From the NCBI GenBank assembly GCA_963402885.1, contig OY727100.1, forward strand, positions 10,509,395 to 10,573,394: 64,000 nucleotides of DNA. Direction: 5' to 3'. Below the pieces are notes generated by a model. The model was not told the origin of the DNA. It worked only from the letters and a program-made list of their open reading frames with translations, and ran no database searches. This DNA comes from Antedon bifida (taxonomy: Eukaryota > Echinodermata > Crinoidea > Comatulida > Antedonidae). Positions within the stretch are counted from its first letter, which is position 1; each line of letters opens with the position of its first letter. Shown here one piece after another: positions 1-12,841 of the stretch. A program made the translations under genes and the position numbers.

Positions 1-1004
1 AGCGATGGCGGCGCTATAACATTTTATCTCCGTATTTTCACTCCCAACAAGAGAGGGTGCATTCTGGCTACTATTGTTTTTATTACTTGAAATAGAGAAA
101 GAGCACAACAGTCGGAAATACATACGAAAATCATTCGCTCTAAACTTAAATCAAATCAACATTTATTTATTTTTATCAATGACAGCGACCCTTGGCAGCC
201 GATACAGTTTTCTAAAAGTTAGTCAATTGGGTCGTACCTATCCCGAAAATTTTAGTTTTGCTCGTCCAATTTCTAGGCCATCTTTATGAAGATCGATATC
301 ATTATTTTAGCGTCCGTAGTACAGCGGAAAACGCACTAGCGTAGCCTTTCCGAATGTTCATTGTTCCGGCCTAGCGCGCTCGCGTTGTCAAAAAAGAATG
401 TTTCTGTTGCAGAAATGAGATAAGACGAAATTTTTCATCTTAAGGCAGGGTGTTGTTCGTCTTAGATTTAAGACAAAATTAAGCAAATGTTATATATTGA
501 TAAATCTGACTTAGGCAAAATCAAGGATTTAAGGCAAAGTTAAGACGATTTTTTTGCTAAGCAAGTTTGATAAATCCGGCCCCTGTTACTTAATGTTATT
601 AAAGATAATATTAAATGATATAGTAAGTGAATATGTTTGCCAACAATCATTGCCTAAAATTACTTTCAAACAATAGGCCTAAATAAAACGTTTAATCTGT
701 ACTAGAATAGTATTTTATTATTTTTATTTTTTTACAGAAAAATGAATCATCTGTATTTGGAATATAAGTTGAGATCAAACGAACTTAAAATTTTTCTTAG
801 GGGCTAGGCCTACCACCAAACTATTTACATTAATTTTAACCTAGGCCTATTTTACATGGTAATATTGAAGTTGAGAGTAAACTTTTGTTTCAGTTTTCAG
901 TTTTATGCAATGTGTCATTTATTGTTTATTTTAAGATTTCATCGTAGTGAAAATTACGATTTATTGCGGTATGCAATATCTGTGGCAAGATAGTATACGA
1001 AAAA
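1..1004. other. left flank, no gene recognised
   Basis: No exon or conserved protein could be supported here. A short open frame at 74-289 has no family resemblance and no splice context. The stretch 400-583 is rich in AAGAC/TTAAGGC words and ends in GATAAATCCGGCCCC, which looks like the end of a dispersed repeat, but I cannot see its other end. Confidence 0.4.
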
Positions 1005-2613
1005 AAGACTAGTCCAGACAGTCATATTTCCACTCTAATAAGATGCTGTAGGCATTTCGTGTTAAAAGCGAAAAAATATGTGTTTTAGGGTAATTTTGGG
1101 GTGCTGAATTCAAATCTGCTGTTTACCTCAATTTTTAGATCTTCACCCTTAAAATGTGAAAAATGGCTTATAACTTGACTTTTAAGTGACGTAGCAAGTT
1201 AAAAATGGTGTCTATACCCATGTTTGTGATACTGAGGATTCCAAATATATTGTTATTAAAGTTGTAAATATTCTATTTCAGCCGCCATGTTGAAATCCAA
1301 GATGGCCGCCATTTTAAACGTATTTTGGCTTATAACTTGACTTTTAAGTGACGTAGCAAGTTAAAAATGGTGTCTATACCTATGTTTGTGATAGTGAAGA
1401 TTCCAAATATATTGTTATTAAAGTTGTAAATATTCTATTTCAGCCGCCATGTTGAAATTCAAGATGGCCACCATTTTAAACTTTTTTTGGCTTATAACTT
1501 GACTTTTAAGTGAATATTTATGACCAAGGGTTACCGAGATATGACCCTCAGGTGAAAACAAGGTCAAAGGTCAAAAGTTGTATTTCTGGCCATTTTGTAT
1601 GAAAATGTTTTATTATAGTACATAGGAAAGTGCATATTCTGAACAATATAAGACCAAAATCAAACCTATATGACCACTGGTTGTCAAGATATAGAGCGAA
1701 TACAAAAACAGTCTAAATTATTGTGAAAATCGTCATGCAATAATGTCAAAGGTCAAAAGTGATATTTCCTGCCAAATTTCAAAAATATGTTTCATTAAAG
1801 CTTATATAAATATGGATATTTTGAACAATTTATGACAAAAATAAAATCTTTATGACCAGTGGTTACCGAGATATGACCCTTATGTAAAAACAAGGTCAAA
1901 GGTCAAAAAGTGGCATTTCCGGCCATTTTGAACGAAAACTTTTCATTATAGTACATAGAAATGTGCATATTCTGAACAAATTAAGACCAAAATCAAACCT
2001 ATATGACCACTGGTTGTCAATATATAGAACGAATACAAAAATAGTCAAAATTATTGTCAAAATCGTCGTGCAATAATGTCAAAGGTCAAAAGTGATATTT
2101 CCTGCCAAATTTCAAAAATATGTTTCATTAAAGCTAATATAAATATGGATATTCTGAACAATTTATGACAAAAATAAAATCTTTATGAACAGGGGTTACC
2201 GAGATATGACCCTTATGTAAAAACAAGATCAAAGGTCAAAAGTGGCATTTCCGGCCATTTTGAACGAAAACATTTCATTATAGTACATAGAAATGTGCAT
2301 ATTCTGAACAATTTAAGACCAAAATCAGACCTCTATGATCACTCTTTGTCAAGTACCGTCTATATTTAGGATTTTGATAAATCCAAGATGGCCACCAAAA
2401 TGGCCTCCAAAAAACCCCATGGGACAATATTTCGTCTTGGGAACATCAAAAAATGTTAATTATATATATTCAGGATTACAAAAATGTACATTAAAAAAAT
2501 ACATCATGGGGGTGCACGGTAACCCCTCCTTCCTACCCTACTACATGTATTTTTGCTTTTAACACGAAATGCCTACAGCATTTCATTTTTCTCAAATCTG
2601 GACGTCTAGTATT
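1005..2613. mobile_element. TIR element filled with internal tandem repeats
   Basis: A perfect 27-bp inverted repeat bounds this stretch: ATGCTGTAGGCATTTCGTGT... at 1043-1069 is matched by its reverse complement at 2555-2581. The match weakens outward but an ACTAG-TCCAGA block recurs at both outer ends (about 1009 and 2612). Inside are two tandem families: a 162-bp unit (starts near 1165, 1327, 1489) containing TTCAGCCGCCATGTTGAA, and a unit of about 333 bp (landmarks 1529, 1861, 2194) rich in GGTCAAAGGTCAAAAG. No transposase frame is visible, so it is a non-autonomous DNA element or fold-back element. Confidence 0.75.
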
Positions 2614-2819
2614 AAAAAAGTTTACTTACTGGAGAGGGCGCTACATTAAAAACAATTTTAAAAAAACACATGACTCTGCAGAGTTTTATATTTATTTTTT
2701 AAGTAAGGCTATGCTTAGTAGTCTCTGTGCCTTATAAAGAAGTAAGTAAAGACTACGTAATATATTATTATATAATATTATAAAATTCTGCTAATGTGTA
2801 TAAGTAGTGTTTTTTTGGT

Positions 2820-2960
2820 ATAGGTCTCTCTACTAGGCCTACTACATGTAGGCCTACCGCCTAAAAGTAGAAGGCCTAGGCCTAGCCTGCTACTACTACT
2901 AGCCTCCTACATACAGTAGACCTGGGCCTGGCCTCTAGCTAGCTAGGCCTACTAGGGCCT
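2820..2960. repeat. AGGCCTA-rich low-complexity cluster
   Basis: Dense run of TAGGCCTA/GCCTAGGCC palindromes mixed with CTACTACTA triplets, lying about 0.8 kb upstream of the GSS start codon. Similar clusters lie near the 5' ends of the other genes in the window. Function unknown. Confidence 0.6.
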
Positions 2961-2961
2961 A

Positions 2962-3578
2962 GTACTACTACTAGCGGGGAACAGACGATCGGGACCACGA
3001 CCAGATTCTTCTTTCCTCAATCAACATATTTTATAATAGGCCTACCCTAAAACACGTACGTAGGTACTCTGGTACTGGTAGGGAAGGCCTATCTATCCAC
3101 TCGATTGTAGGCATAATATAAAAAGAACGTCTCATTAGTCGTTGGTAATAAATACTCTATTAAGTATTACTAACTATAAACTATTTTAACTATTTCTGAT
3201 ATTTTTTACAATGATTTTCAAAGAGCACACATTCACAAACTTCTTGCAACCACCTGTAAAATAAATTGAAAACAAACATTATACATTAGGCCTAAAAAAA
3301 CATTCATATACATAACAAGTATTGACCAGAACCAATTACAACAGCAAAAGCGTATCATCAGCCCAGAAAGATGAAAAACAATAAAAAAAAATTAAAATAA
3401 ACTAAATACCGGATGTTGATTTTTATCGGAACCAAAATAAAACGTGATCTTTTACCATATTGAACAGAAGACTATCAGGGCCCAGCAAATGAGAAGATCG
3501 GGTCCAAAATAGTTCCTAACACAGGAGACGATCAGGCCCACATTTTCCGGGCCCGATCGTCTAATAGTAGAGAGGGCT
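2962..3578. mobile_element. possible MITE with AGACGATCGGG ends
   Basis: CTACTA...AGACGATCGGG at the left end (about 2962-2996) is mirrored by CCCGATCGTCTAATAGTAG at 3552-3578, giving imperfect terminal inverted repeats about 0.6 kb apart. Further partial copies (AGAAGATCGGGTCC, GGAGACGATCAGGCCC) lie just inside the right end. No coding frame is visible. It probably lies in the 5' region or first intron of GSS. Confidence 0.45.
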
Positions 3579-3721
3579 AGTCTAGCTAACTAGACCGGGC
3601 CAGATTAGTATGACCCTTTACCAAACATTAAATACAAATCAATTACTGTTTTATTAATCCTTTTGGAAATTTAATATAGCAAAATTATTTTGATTTTTTT
3701 ATACTTCATTCTGTAATAGAA

Positions 3722-6700
3722 ATGGAATTGGATCCTCCTGTTAAACTTCCTGTATCTGATTGTCTGCTGTCAGATGCTATCAACCAATCAAAAGACTGTG
3801 CTGTCTCACATGGTTTCGTTTTTCGGACCTTTGAGAATCCAACTTCTTCAGATACCGTGATGTGTGGGCCACATGCTCTTCTGCCAGCACCGATACCAAG
3901 GAAATATTTTCACCAACTTGCAGACGTGCAAATATACATTAATGAGCTGTTGTATCTTATTTCAAAAGACTATGATTTTATACGAGAAACATTGAAATCG
4001 TAAGAATCACAAAACAATATTTCTTTCTTGTTGAGCAGGACATGACACAAATGTTCACGAGTTTGTGAACCAGCTAGGTGATCCATACAGTAGAACCCTT
4101 CCTTTGGGTCACCCTGATTCATACTGAATGTATGCAGTTGTGTTTTTTATTCAACCGGACCGGATTTTCATGTGATCTTGTCATGAATTCTGGATAGATG
4201 GAAAATATGCTTACACTAAAAAAAAATTAATACTGTAATACAAATTCTGCTCTAAGTTGAATGTGATGATATAAAGTAAAATAGAGTCTTAAAAAACCCA
4301 AAGTTATTCGTTTCAATAAAAAGGTTTGGGTTAACTATAATAGTCTCAAAATACAGTAGATATAAATGAATGGATCTTTTTTTTTATTGGAAATTGTTTT
4401 AGAGCAGCAGTATCTGACGATTTCACTGGCAGGCTGTTGAAGATATTGGAAACAATATTAGAAGAAGGTATTGCTGATGTAAGTACACATGTTAAATGAT
4501 AATTTTAGATATTGAGGCTGCTTTCGCCATCTGGTAAGTTTGACAAGTTCCAAGCCTAGTCTACAGTAGCATGTTCTTGCAAACTTTAGCAAACAACAAG
4601 TTTGGCAATGAAAACATTGCCAAAGTTTGCTAGTGTAGATTATATAACACCTAAATAGATTCCAGTCATTTGATTGGACAATTGTGAGTCGTGATAAAAA
4701 GTAAGTGCTCTATCAATCAACCATATAGTGCGTCCCCATAACGACTGCATAACAACAATGTTTGCGCATGCTCCAGTGGCTTTGCGCATGCTCCCAACTG
4801 CTTTGCAGCGAGAGCGCTGTGAACAGGTTGAAGACCGGGAACTAAATGACAAATCTTTAAGCTGTAGAAAAGTAATTTGCAAAAGGTAAGTGCTTTACAG
4901 CTTCTTGCTAAGGTTTGTGCCAATCTCATCAAATGACAGTGTGTAGTTATGTGATCATGTAGGTAATCAAAGTGGCAACCTCCAGGAACTAGAGTTTTAA
5001 ACTTAATTGTGTAGACAAGACATTTCTCCAAAATGTAGCAAACTCTGAGTTTTTAAACATGAGTTTGGTGAAGTTTGCTATTGTAGGCTTTAGAAGACTA
5101 AAGTATAATACTAATTTTAATTCTGCAGTTAAGATAGATGTTGATGATGGTATCAAAAGTGATGCTGATAATATAACAATGATTTAGAATATAATTATAA
5201 GAATGTATTGAAATTGTAACATACTACTGTACAGTCAAAATGATAATTATGCAGATGACAATTCAAATGCCAGGGACCTAAATAAGTGTGTTTTTATTCT
5301 AGGCCGGAGTATTAGCACTTCTAAGATCAGATTACCTGTTGGATGGATCAACAGATGAGATGCTGCCAAAGATGGTTGAGATAAACACTATAGCAAGTAG
5401 CTTGGGGGCTGTCACAACAAATTTAACTCTAGTACATAGGTAAATAAAAGTAGCTTGGGGTTATCACAACAAATTTAACTCATTAGTTCATAGGTAAATG
5501 AGGGTGTCACGACAAATTTAACTCTAGTTCATAGGTAAATAACAGTAGCTATGGGGTCTCACATCTACATAAATTGATTCATTACATGTTTGCATACACG
5601 AACTGTGAGAAATACCGGCAGAAAGCATAGCTAGTTACACCTTATTTGATTACTATCATTGATTACTTTAATACTAGGGCAATACACATGCATGCAATAA
5701 CATCTCGGGACATCTCAGAACAAAAAAAAACATACCTCTCATCGGTGTGTTTTTTTTTTTTTTTCTACAAAATTATCTCCATACTTTGCAAACCTTTTAA
5801 TAGCATCACCATGGCTATTGGAACCTCCACTATGACTTGAATGATGATACGTCAAAGCTAATTCCTGCTGCTTAAGTGTCAAAGGTCGTTCAGTCTATAA
5901 AACCATAAGTAATCACTATCACAAAATGCTTTTTTATTTATAGATACACTACCCAACTTCTCGGTGGACGATGTGATGTAGAAAAGTCACTTCCGACAAA
6001 CAATCACATAGAAAAGTACTCAAAAGCATTTGTAAAAGCATGGGAAGTTTACAACACACCCAAGTATGTGCATTATTATTTTCAATTTTATGTTCAAACA
6101 GGCTTCCTAAGTTTTCACTCAGTAAATATAGTGAGTGTGTATCCAGGTATTCCATATGTAATAAGGCATCAGATTCACTGCTGGCGCAGTCTGAGAAGTC
6201 AAATTTCTGTAGCAAGGTTCAAATGTGACTTGGGAGTATTTTTACAGGCACTATCCAGTGCTTTAATTAAAGGGTCTTTCACACCTACTCTGGGTCTGAA
6301 TCCAGTTCAGGCTTGAGTCAAATTGCACATACAGCATTAGCATTTTCATGACTCATCAAGCAGCTACGTCCATATCAAGTAGGAGGATTGGCGCGAGCTG
6401 CATGTGTGTCATGAAATCAAAACATTTTGACGCGATTGTATTTGCCGCGCGTTGGAGCTGTAACTGGAGCAGGTGTGAAGAGGTGTCTGTGAGTGTGACA
6501 TCAAATCTTCCTTTCCACCTGTATAATCTTCTATTTCGATTTACAGTAAATTATTAAAAATAACAATTTGTTTTGGTTCCTAATGCTGTATATTTCATCT
6601 AAATGCAGGGCAGCTATCGTCTTTGTTGTCTCGACTACGGAAAGAAATGTATTTGACCAAAGACTTTTAGAGTTTGAAGTTAAGAAAATCAATTGGGACA

Positions 6701-9700
6701 TTCCAGTAAAGCGAATTACCCTATTGGACATTGGTTCAAAAGGAAAACTGTCAGGTGATAGGCGCTTAATAGTGTAAGTACTGTATAGTATGAAAGGTAG
6801 ATTCTTCCACAGTTATAAATATGACAAATCCTTGTAAACATTTACAAATTTAAAAAATGGTAAATCATGCAAAAGATAATTGATTGACCTAGACAATATC
6901 AAAATATGGGGCAAAATTGAATACGGATAAGTGAAGATGCGCTCTATTAAATGTGATGAGCTATGACGAAAGAGACAAAAATTCTCTATTTTATATTCGA
7001 GTGGCCATACGATGACGTCACAATGACCGGTTAATCATATTAATGCATGATTTAGCTTTAAATTTTTTCATTTTTTCCTAAAATTAGTGATGGTACTGAA
7101 GTTGCCATTGTTTACTACAGAGATGGATATGTTCCATCACACTTTAAGTCTGAGACGGTATGTATTAAATTTATATTTAAATCATTATAGGATATGCAAT
7201 AGGCATATCTTTTTTTTTATAATTTGCTGCATCTACGCTTGGCATATCTCCAATCCAGACACTACTGTACGGCCTAATTGAGGGTGTGTAAATGTTTGAT
7301 TTAACTAGTTATGACATTGCTCCTTCATAAATCAAGTTGTATTGCTGTTGTATTGGTCAGTTATCTGGTTCTTATAATATTAGGCCAGGTTTTTTGCTGT
7401 TTTGTTTGTAATCTTTAATTACCACCATCTTTTCTCACTATTATCTAGAGGGAGTCTAATCTTCACATAGTTTGTAGATGTTGTGTATGGATTGCATTTA
7501 CAAATAGATTCTGCATTTAATTGATGTATTTTGTTTGAGTTTAAAATATATAGAATATTTAATTCATGCAGGAGTGGAATGCTGTACTGTTGGCTGCAAG
7601 GTCTCGTGCAATATGCTGTCCAAACGTTTCGTTACACTTAGCTGGAACTAAGAAAGTCCAACAAGCGATAGCTAAGCCAGGGATGGTTGAAAGGTTCATA
7701 TCAAATCCAGATAAAGTGAAGGCAATCAGGGCAACATTCACTGGCCAATACTCTCTTGATATTGTAAGTACTGTACCGTAATATACCTCATAATTACGTC
7801 TATGGATAACCACTTACAGAGGGAAAATATTAAATGTCATGGGGAAATTTCCCGAATGAACGAAATCCAAAACGGTACTGGGTTTGGTCTACTAGCGTTC
7901 CTGCTTCTCATCCATTCATAGAAGCACTGATGAAGAAATTCTATCCGTGGTGACTAATAAAGTGTGGTCCCGAGACATGACTATATAATAAAAAGTGTAT
8001 ATAGATACAGTATAAGGAAGGAAACGTGGCATGCTATAGGTTCTTGCCCTTTGACATGATCACCTAAGATTTATAAATATAAACTTACGATATAAACTTA
8101 GTATTGTATATTCAGGAATAGCCGCTCCATAATCTTTTTGCTTTTCTTCCTTATATCTATATACACTTTTTATAATGTTAAATTATTATTTTTATACTAA
8201 CACATATAATTGTCTTTTTTATTTAATCTATATACAAGATCATTACATCCAACTATTTACCAAACTATTTACACTAATATAATCAAACATTGTATACTCT
8301 ATCTCCAACGAAACATTTCAATCTTCTGTCAACTAAAGCCGAAGTATATAAGTCATGTCCACATGAATAATAGTGCTATAAAGATAGTATTTTAAATGTC
8401 AAATTTTTTTAGGGTGCTGAAGGTGACAAGGCCATCGCAATGGCAATCGCCTCACCAGAAAAATTTGTGATGAAGCCCAACAAGGAAGGAGGGGGTAAGA
8501 CACTAAAATGAACTGTAATTTTACTCTTATTTTAAATATAGTAGTTTTTGCCATTGACGCATCTAAATGATGCAAGTTCAACTACAGCTTTACTAAATTG
8601 TATTGGTGTTATTTAGGAAATAATATCTATGGAGTTGACATTCGCACCAAACTCCTGGAAATTCAAAACACATCAGAAAGAAATGCGTATATCCTGATGG
8701 ATCGAATATTCCCGGTCACTGTCCCAGGCTACAAAGTAGTGTCGTCGACAGAGCTGCCGAAACTACAGAATATGGTCTCAGAGTTTGGCATGTTTGGAGC
8801 TCTGGTTAGGTAAGCAAATTATTAAACTCAGATTTGTTCTTTCTTTATATACAGTATTTAATAAATATACAATACATAATAATTGATAATATTGGGAACT
8901 CTTCTTTTCACATTTGTTAAGGCAACTAGGGATTGTATGGAATATTTTAACAGCATAAATAACCATAATCAGTAATATTTGCGTTCAGTTTTGGTTTTAC
9001 AGTGATGTGTTATAAAAGTCATCACCGATGGAGAGATACAGTTTGGTGTAAAGTTGCTTTCACATCATGCCCAAATGATAAAGTAAAATGAAAAGTATTG
9101 TGGGAAAACAGGTTCAGTCGTTCACACCAATCGTATGATTTGAATCCGTACCTGGTTCGGGCTCTGAATTCGGAGCGATGGATTAAGAAGCCATTTGTTT
9201 CTTGAAATCGTACATTTTTTACCTTTTGACCAATCAACAGTAAACATGAATGACCCTGCTTGACACCAGATAACTGAATTCATACTTGATGTGAAAGCAC
9301 GCTCAGCGCTGATTATTTTTATAATATTTATACTGAACTATCTTTGGAATGCTGTTGATATTTTCGAATTCATTTGTTTTTCTGATTGCTAAGTTGTTCT
9401 TGAGGTTGCTAAAATTGTGTGTTGATTAATAGAAACCTGGTGATACTAAGAAATGCCGCAATTCGTGTGGCCGCGCGTTTAAGACAGTGCCAGCGCATTT
9501 AAGACCGTGCACTGCAAATAACAGCCAAGTTATCGGCACAGGTTCTGATGGTAGAATAAGTCTTCTTTGATAAGGGACTTAAAACTGGATGTCCAGAGTG
9601 TACACATCTGGCTCATGAACCCTGTGCAACTTTCAGAAAGAGTATAGAGTTCTCCATATATATGGTCCTTCATTTTATCCCCTGTCATTTATCACTGCAT

Positions 9701-10132
9701 TGGGCTAACAATCCTCCCAGTGTAATACATTTTTCAGGGATGGGATGAAACAAATTTAAAATGAATGCTGGTTCTGATGGCATAGAACTCTTTATCTCTG
9801 TCTACACAAACACACACACACACACACACACTAGTTTGACAGATGAAGTGTGATGTGCCCAAATATGGGAGTGATATGACATCATCATGTCCTAAAGCAA
9901 ATGAATAATGTAAAATTTATGTATTTTACATTTAATACAGCGAATACTACTTCACAATCCTGTAATGGTTAACCCATGTTTGTATCTATTTCACTTTTCT
10001 TTTTCTAGTGACAAAAATGATGTTGTCCTGAACGAGTATTCAGGACATTTAGTACGAACCAAAGTCAATGGAGTTGATGAGGGCGGTGTCGCTGCGGGGG
10101 CCTCGGCTCTTGATACACCTTTCTTGATATGA
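3722..10132 (+). CDS. GSS: glutathione synthetase (eukaryotic GSS), proximal-terminal-exon isoform
   Basis: Joins gamma-glutamylcysteine and glycine with ATP to make glutathione; a cytosolic homodimer in known animals. Exons: 3722-3999, 4403-4478, 5303-5439, 5944-6063, 6609-6773, 7088-7157, 7572-7763, 8413-8494, 8617-8809, 10009-10132. All junctions are GT-AG and in phase, giving 478 residues against 474 in human. Family signatures read directly: VEINTIASS (metal/ATP-binding E144 and N146), [33 protein letters not shown], the glycine-rich [10 protein letters not shown] loop (E371), RTK (454-456) and GGVAAG (463-468). The ATG follows an acceptor-like CTGTAATAG, so a non-coding 5' exon probably lies upstream. 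D458 of the human enzyme is Glu462 here. AATAAA at 10694 could end this isoform. An alternative last exon lies at 13205-13328. Confidence 0.96.
4550..5091. mobile_element. probable MITE in GSS intron 2
   Basis: AAGCCTAGTCTACAGTAGCA at the left is mirrored by TAGCAAACTT/AAAGCCTACAATAGCAAACT on the complementary strand at the right end. A secondary inverted block (TTTGCTAGTGTAGATT near 4626-4642) pairs with the left end. Minus-strand open frames at 4640-5031 lie inside it and resemble no protein. Confidence 0.45.
5440..5550 (+). repeat. tandem copies of the 3' end of GSS exon 3 with its splice donor
   Basis: The last bases of exon 3 plus its donor (CATAGGTAAAT at 5435-5445) are repeated twice immediately downstream, with further CATAGGTAAAT donors at about 5494 and 5535. 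The copies keep the words TCACAACAAATTTAACT and AGTAGCT. Using a downstream donor would put a TAA right after the Arg codon, so only the first donor gives a full protein. Confidence 0.8.
6272..6485. mobile_element. MITE with TCTTTCACACCT ends (copy 1)
   Basis: GGGTCTTTCACACCTACTC at the left pairs with GAGCAGGTGTGAAGAG at the right in opposite orientation, about 215 bp apart, in GSS intron 4. A second member of the family lies at 36252-36409. Confidence 0.55.
9440..9640 (+). repeat. SINE-like repeat, degraded
   Basis: Contains TTTAAGACAGTG followed by a block (GGTTCTGATGGTAGAATAAG ... ACTTAAAA ... GTGTACAC.TCTGGCTCATG) that recurs in diverged form at 13850-13990 and partly at 43140-43180. 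The TTAAGACAGTG word also occurs in the tRNA-like head at 62278, which suggests one tRNA-derived family. Lies in GSS intron 9. Confidence 0.45.
9780..9900 (+). mobile_element. degraded CTCTGTCTACA MITE with a CA microsatellite
   Basis: CTCTGTCTACAcaaacaca... leads into about 12 CA dinucleotides (9808-9832) and then the MITE body words AGTGTGATGTGCCCAAATAT and TGACATCATCATGTCC. The right terminal repeat is missing. In GSS intron 9, close to the last exon. Confidence 0.6.
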
Positions 10133-11644
10133 ATATAGTTTTGTAACATTTAATAGTTAGAGGGATAATTAATACATGCCTTGAGTAATTATAACAAAGT
10201 TGACTAATATTCCATTTATTTGTACTAAGACATTGTTTTTAGCTTTGGTCAGACTCGCAGGCAAATATATTTGATTGTAGGTAATTAACATTACTGAGAG
10301 TGGGAATGGAATTTTTTATTAAGATTTTGTTGGTAATATCTTAATTATTCGAGCAGAAATTTCATGAAAATGTTCAAAGATTGTTGACCTCCTAAACCTT
10401 TTATTGATTTTTAAAATAAACTATGTACTATTTTATTATTTTATTTTTTTGTTAGAAATATATATTATTTTAATAAGTGAATACAGTAATATATACCAAT
10501 ATTGGAAATGCAGGTACCTGTGTATTTATAGAGGTTGTTTTTGATTACTGATCATCATTATTTTAAATGCCGAAATACCTTTTTTTATACAAAAATTATT
10601 TTTAATAGTAAAATAATTTAGTTAAATGTCTTTCCAAGCTTTTTGAAAGTTGTTGTTCATGAAATACTTTTTGGTAAATTGTTGAGGTTAGAAAATAAAT
10701 ACAGCCAACTGTTTTCTAGGTTCTAGGTGATGATTCACGTAATATTGGAAACAATGAATGGTGGGCTAACATGAAGAAAAGTAACTACAGACTTGTGGCA
10801 AGTCTAAGTCAACACTAAAAATATTCTAATTTAATTACAGATCCAGGTTTATTATACCGGATGGGTTTACATACATTAGGCACCATTTATATGTAATTTA
10901 CAAAAACAGATTTTTTAAAATAAATAATAGATATATAGATAAGAAGATACAAACAAATTTAATGTAAAAAGAATTATTTATGAAGGTTGATAACATAGTT
11001 GTGCTGAACACGTTCCTCTGTACTGTCAGTGTACCTTGATTTCTCCAGTATCTTGGGAAAATTCTGTAATACAGCATCACATGTGTTTCACATGTATCGC
11101 CTAAAATCATACACCATAATTCCTAACCCTGAACCTAACTTTACAGTACAAATATTGTCGAATTTGGAGATACAGCACTGAGAATCAGGTCTCGTCATAA
11201 TTTAAATGAAAGGGTCACTGCCATAGAATAAATAAAAAATAATATTCATCTGGACAGAGTTTTCGGTTTGTGTGTTTGATTTCCTGTGTTACGAGTGTAC
11301 AGTGGATGCTACCGCCATGCCACCAAGTCAAGTCAAGTGTTGGATCAATGGTTAGTTAGTATGGGTTTGGTCATACTGTGCATACTAGGGCCTGTAGGGT
11401 TTTTTGATATAAAATGTTATCAAGTACATGCTAACATTTATTATTATTAATATTTATTTTTTATTCCAAAAAGACTGCCTTTTGTGATGATTTGTGCATG
11501 GCATTGAACGCGTATTATTTTAACTTGTTTTTGAAAAGAAAAATATATATAAGTTACCCATAGAGCATGATAAAAGCATGTACTTTATATCATTCTGTAT
11601 CATACAACTCTACCAGGTGATACCAGGTATGACCCGTTAGTATT

Positions 11645-11788
11645 AAGCTCTGTCTACACTATCAAACTGAAAAAAAGGTGTGATGTGCCTTAATGTGGTG
11701 GTGGTGGTGGTGGTGACATCATCATATCCATATTATGGGCATATCACATTTTTTTGTCGCATAAAGTTTGATAATGTAGACAGAGCTT
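11645..11788. mobile_element. CTCTGTCTACA MITE, full copy
   Basis: Starts AAGCTCTGTCTACACTATCA and ends with the inverted TTGATAATGTAGACAGAGCTT. The body contains GTGTGATGTGCC and TGACATCATCATATCC. It is flanked by TTA/TA on both sides, as expected for a TA-targeting DNA transposon derivative. A GGT microsatellite has expanded inside it. Confidence 0.85.
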
Positions 11789-12430
11789 TAGAATGTTTAG
11801 TATGTACTTTATGCTTTTGTCATGTCACATGTTGCATCATCAAGTTTGTATGCATGAAATATATTTCATAACCATTACTCAATGCTATTATCAGCATTCA
11901 TCAAGGGATATTGCTTTTCAGTGCTAAGAACCTGTTTCTACTGGCAAGAAAAACTGGTTCAAAATGGCCTTGGCAGCTGAAATGGCAAAACTGAAACAAA
12001 TTTCTAATTTCATTTGCAACGAAACAAAAAAGCTGCAACCAAATAACAATCTTAATGACATCGTTCAGGGGAGGATGCAGAGGGTAGGGTCCAGGGTGCA
12101 CTCATTGACATGTGCTCATCCCACCCCGACTAATATTATTATTTTTTTATGTTAGCACTCTGTTTTAAAATATTCTGTATTCACTCCTGTAGTGTCAAAG
12201 CATGAGAAAATCAGCAAAAGCCTGCCCATAGGTTTTAGATTTGTTATAGTTCATTTGCTTTCTAGAAAGTTTCAATAGTGTATGCAAGAGACTTAATTCT
12301 GTAATTGACTGTGTGTTGCATTCTATTTAAAAAATCAAGTAATTTGACCACAACACAATGATTGGTCAACTCACTTGAATTGCGCCTACATCATTGCATT
12401 GCATCAAAGTGGAGAATCAAGCTTACTCTT

Positions 12431-12579
12431 AAGCTCTGTCTACACTATCAAACTAGTTTGACAAAAGAAGTGTGATGTGCCCAAATAGGGTAGTGATATG
12501 TCCAAATATGGTAGTGATATAACATCATCATGTCCATATATGGGCACATCAAATTTGTTTGATAGTGTAGACAGAGCTT
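12431..12579. mobile_element. CTCTGTCTACA MITE, full copy
   Basis: Same ends as the copy at 11645: AAGCTCTGTCTACACTATCA at the left and GATAGTGTAGACAGAGCTTT at the right, with body words AGTGTGATGTGCCC and CATCATCATGTCCATATATG. The upstream 12345-12428 segment resembles the body of a second MITE family seen complete at 41783-41940. Confidence 0.88.
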
Positions 12580-12600
12580 TACTGACTTCATTGTATGTTT

Positions 12601-12841
12601 GTATTGTTTTTTGTAGTGTATGCATGGGACATATTTGAACAAATATTTCTCTATGTATGTAGTGCTATAGTTTACGTTCCATTCCATGTTATAATATTTA
12701 CAGATAACAGCAGATTGTCTTAGTTGTTTTGTGTAGTGTATGCATGGGACATATTTGAACAAATATTTCTCTATTTATGTAATAGTGATATAGTTTATGT
12801 TCCATTCCATGTTATGATATTTACAGATAACAACAGATTGT
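12601..12841 (+). repeat. 120-bp direct duplication
   Basis: Two adjacent copies start with TTTTGTAGTGTATGCATGGG and end with ACAGATTGTCTTAG, about 120 bp apart, with few differences. A third fragment follows at 12842. Confidence 0.75.

Noticed and set aside
4640-5031. Two overlapping minus-strand frames in GSS intron 2
   Set aside because: They lie inside a probable MITE and have no protein resemblance.
11964-12155. Small frame starting MALAAEMAKLKQISNF between the GSS terminal exons
   Set aside because: No family resemblance, not needed by any transcript model; likely chance in repeat-derived DNA.
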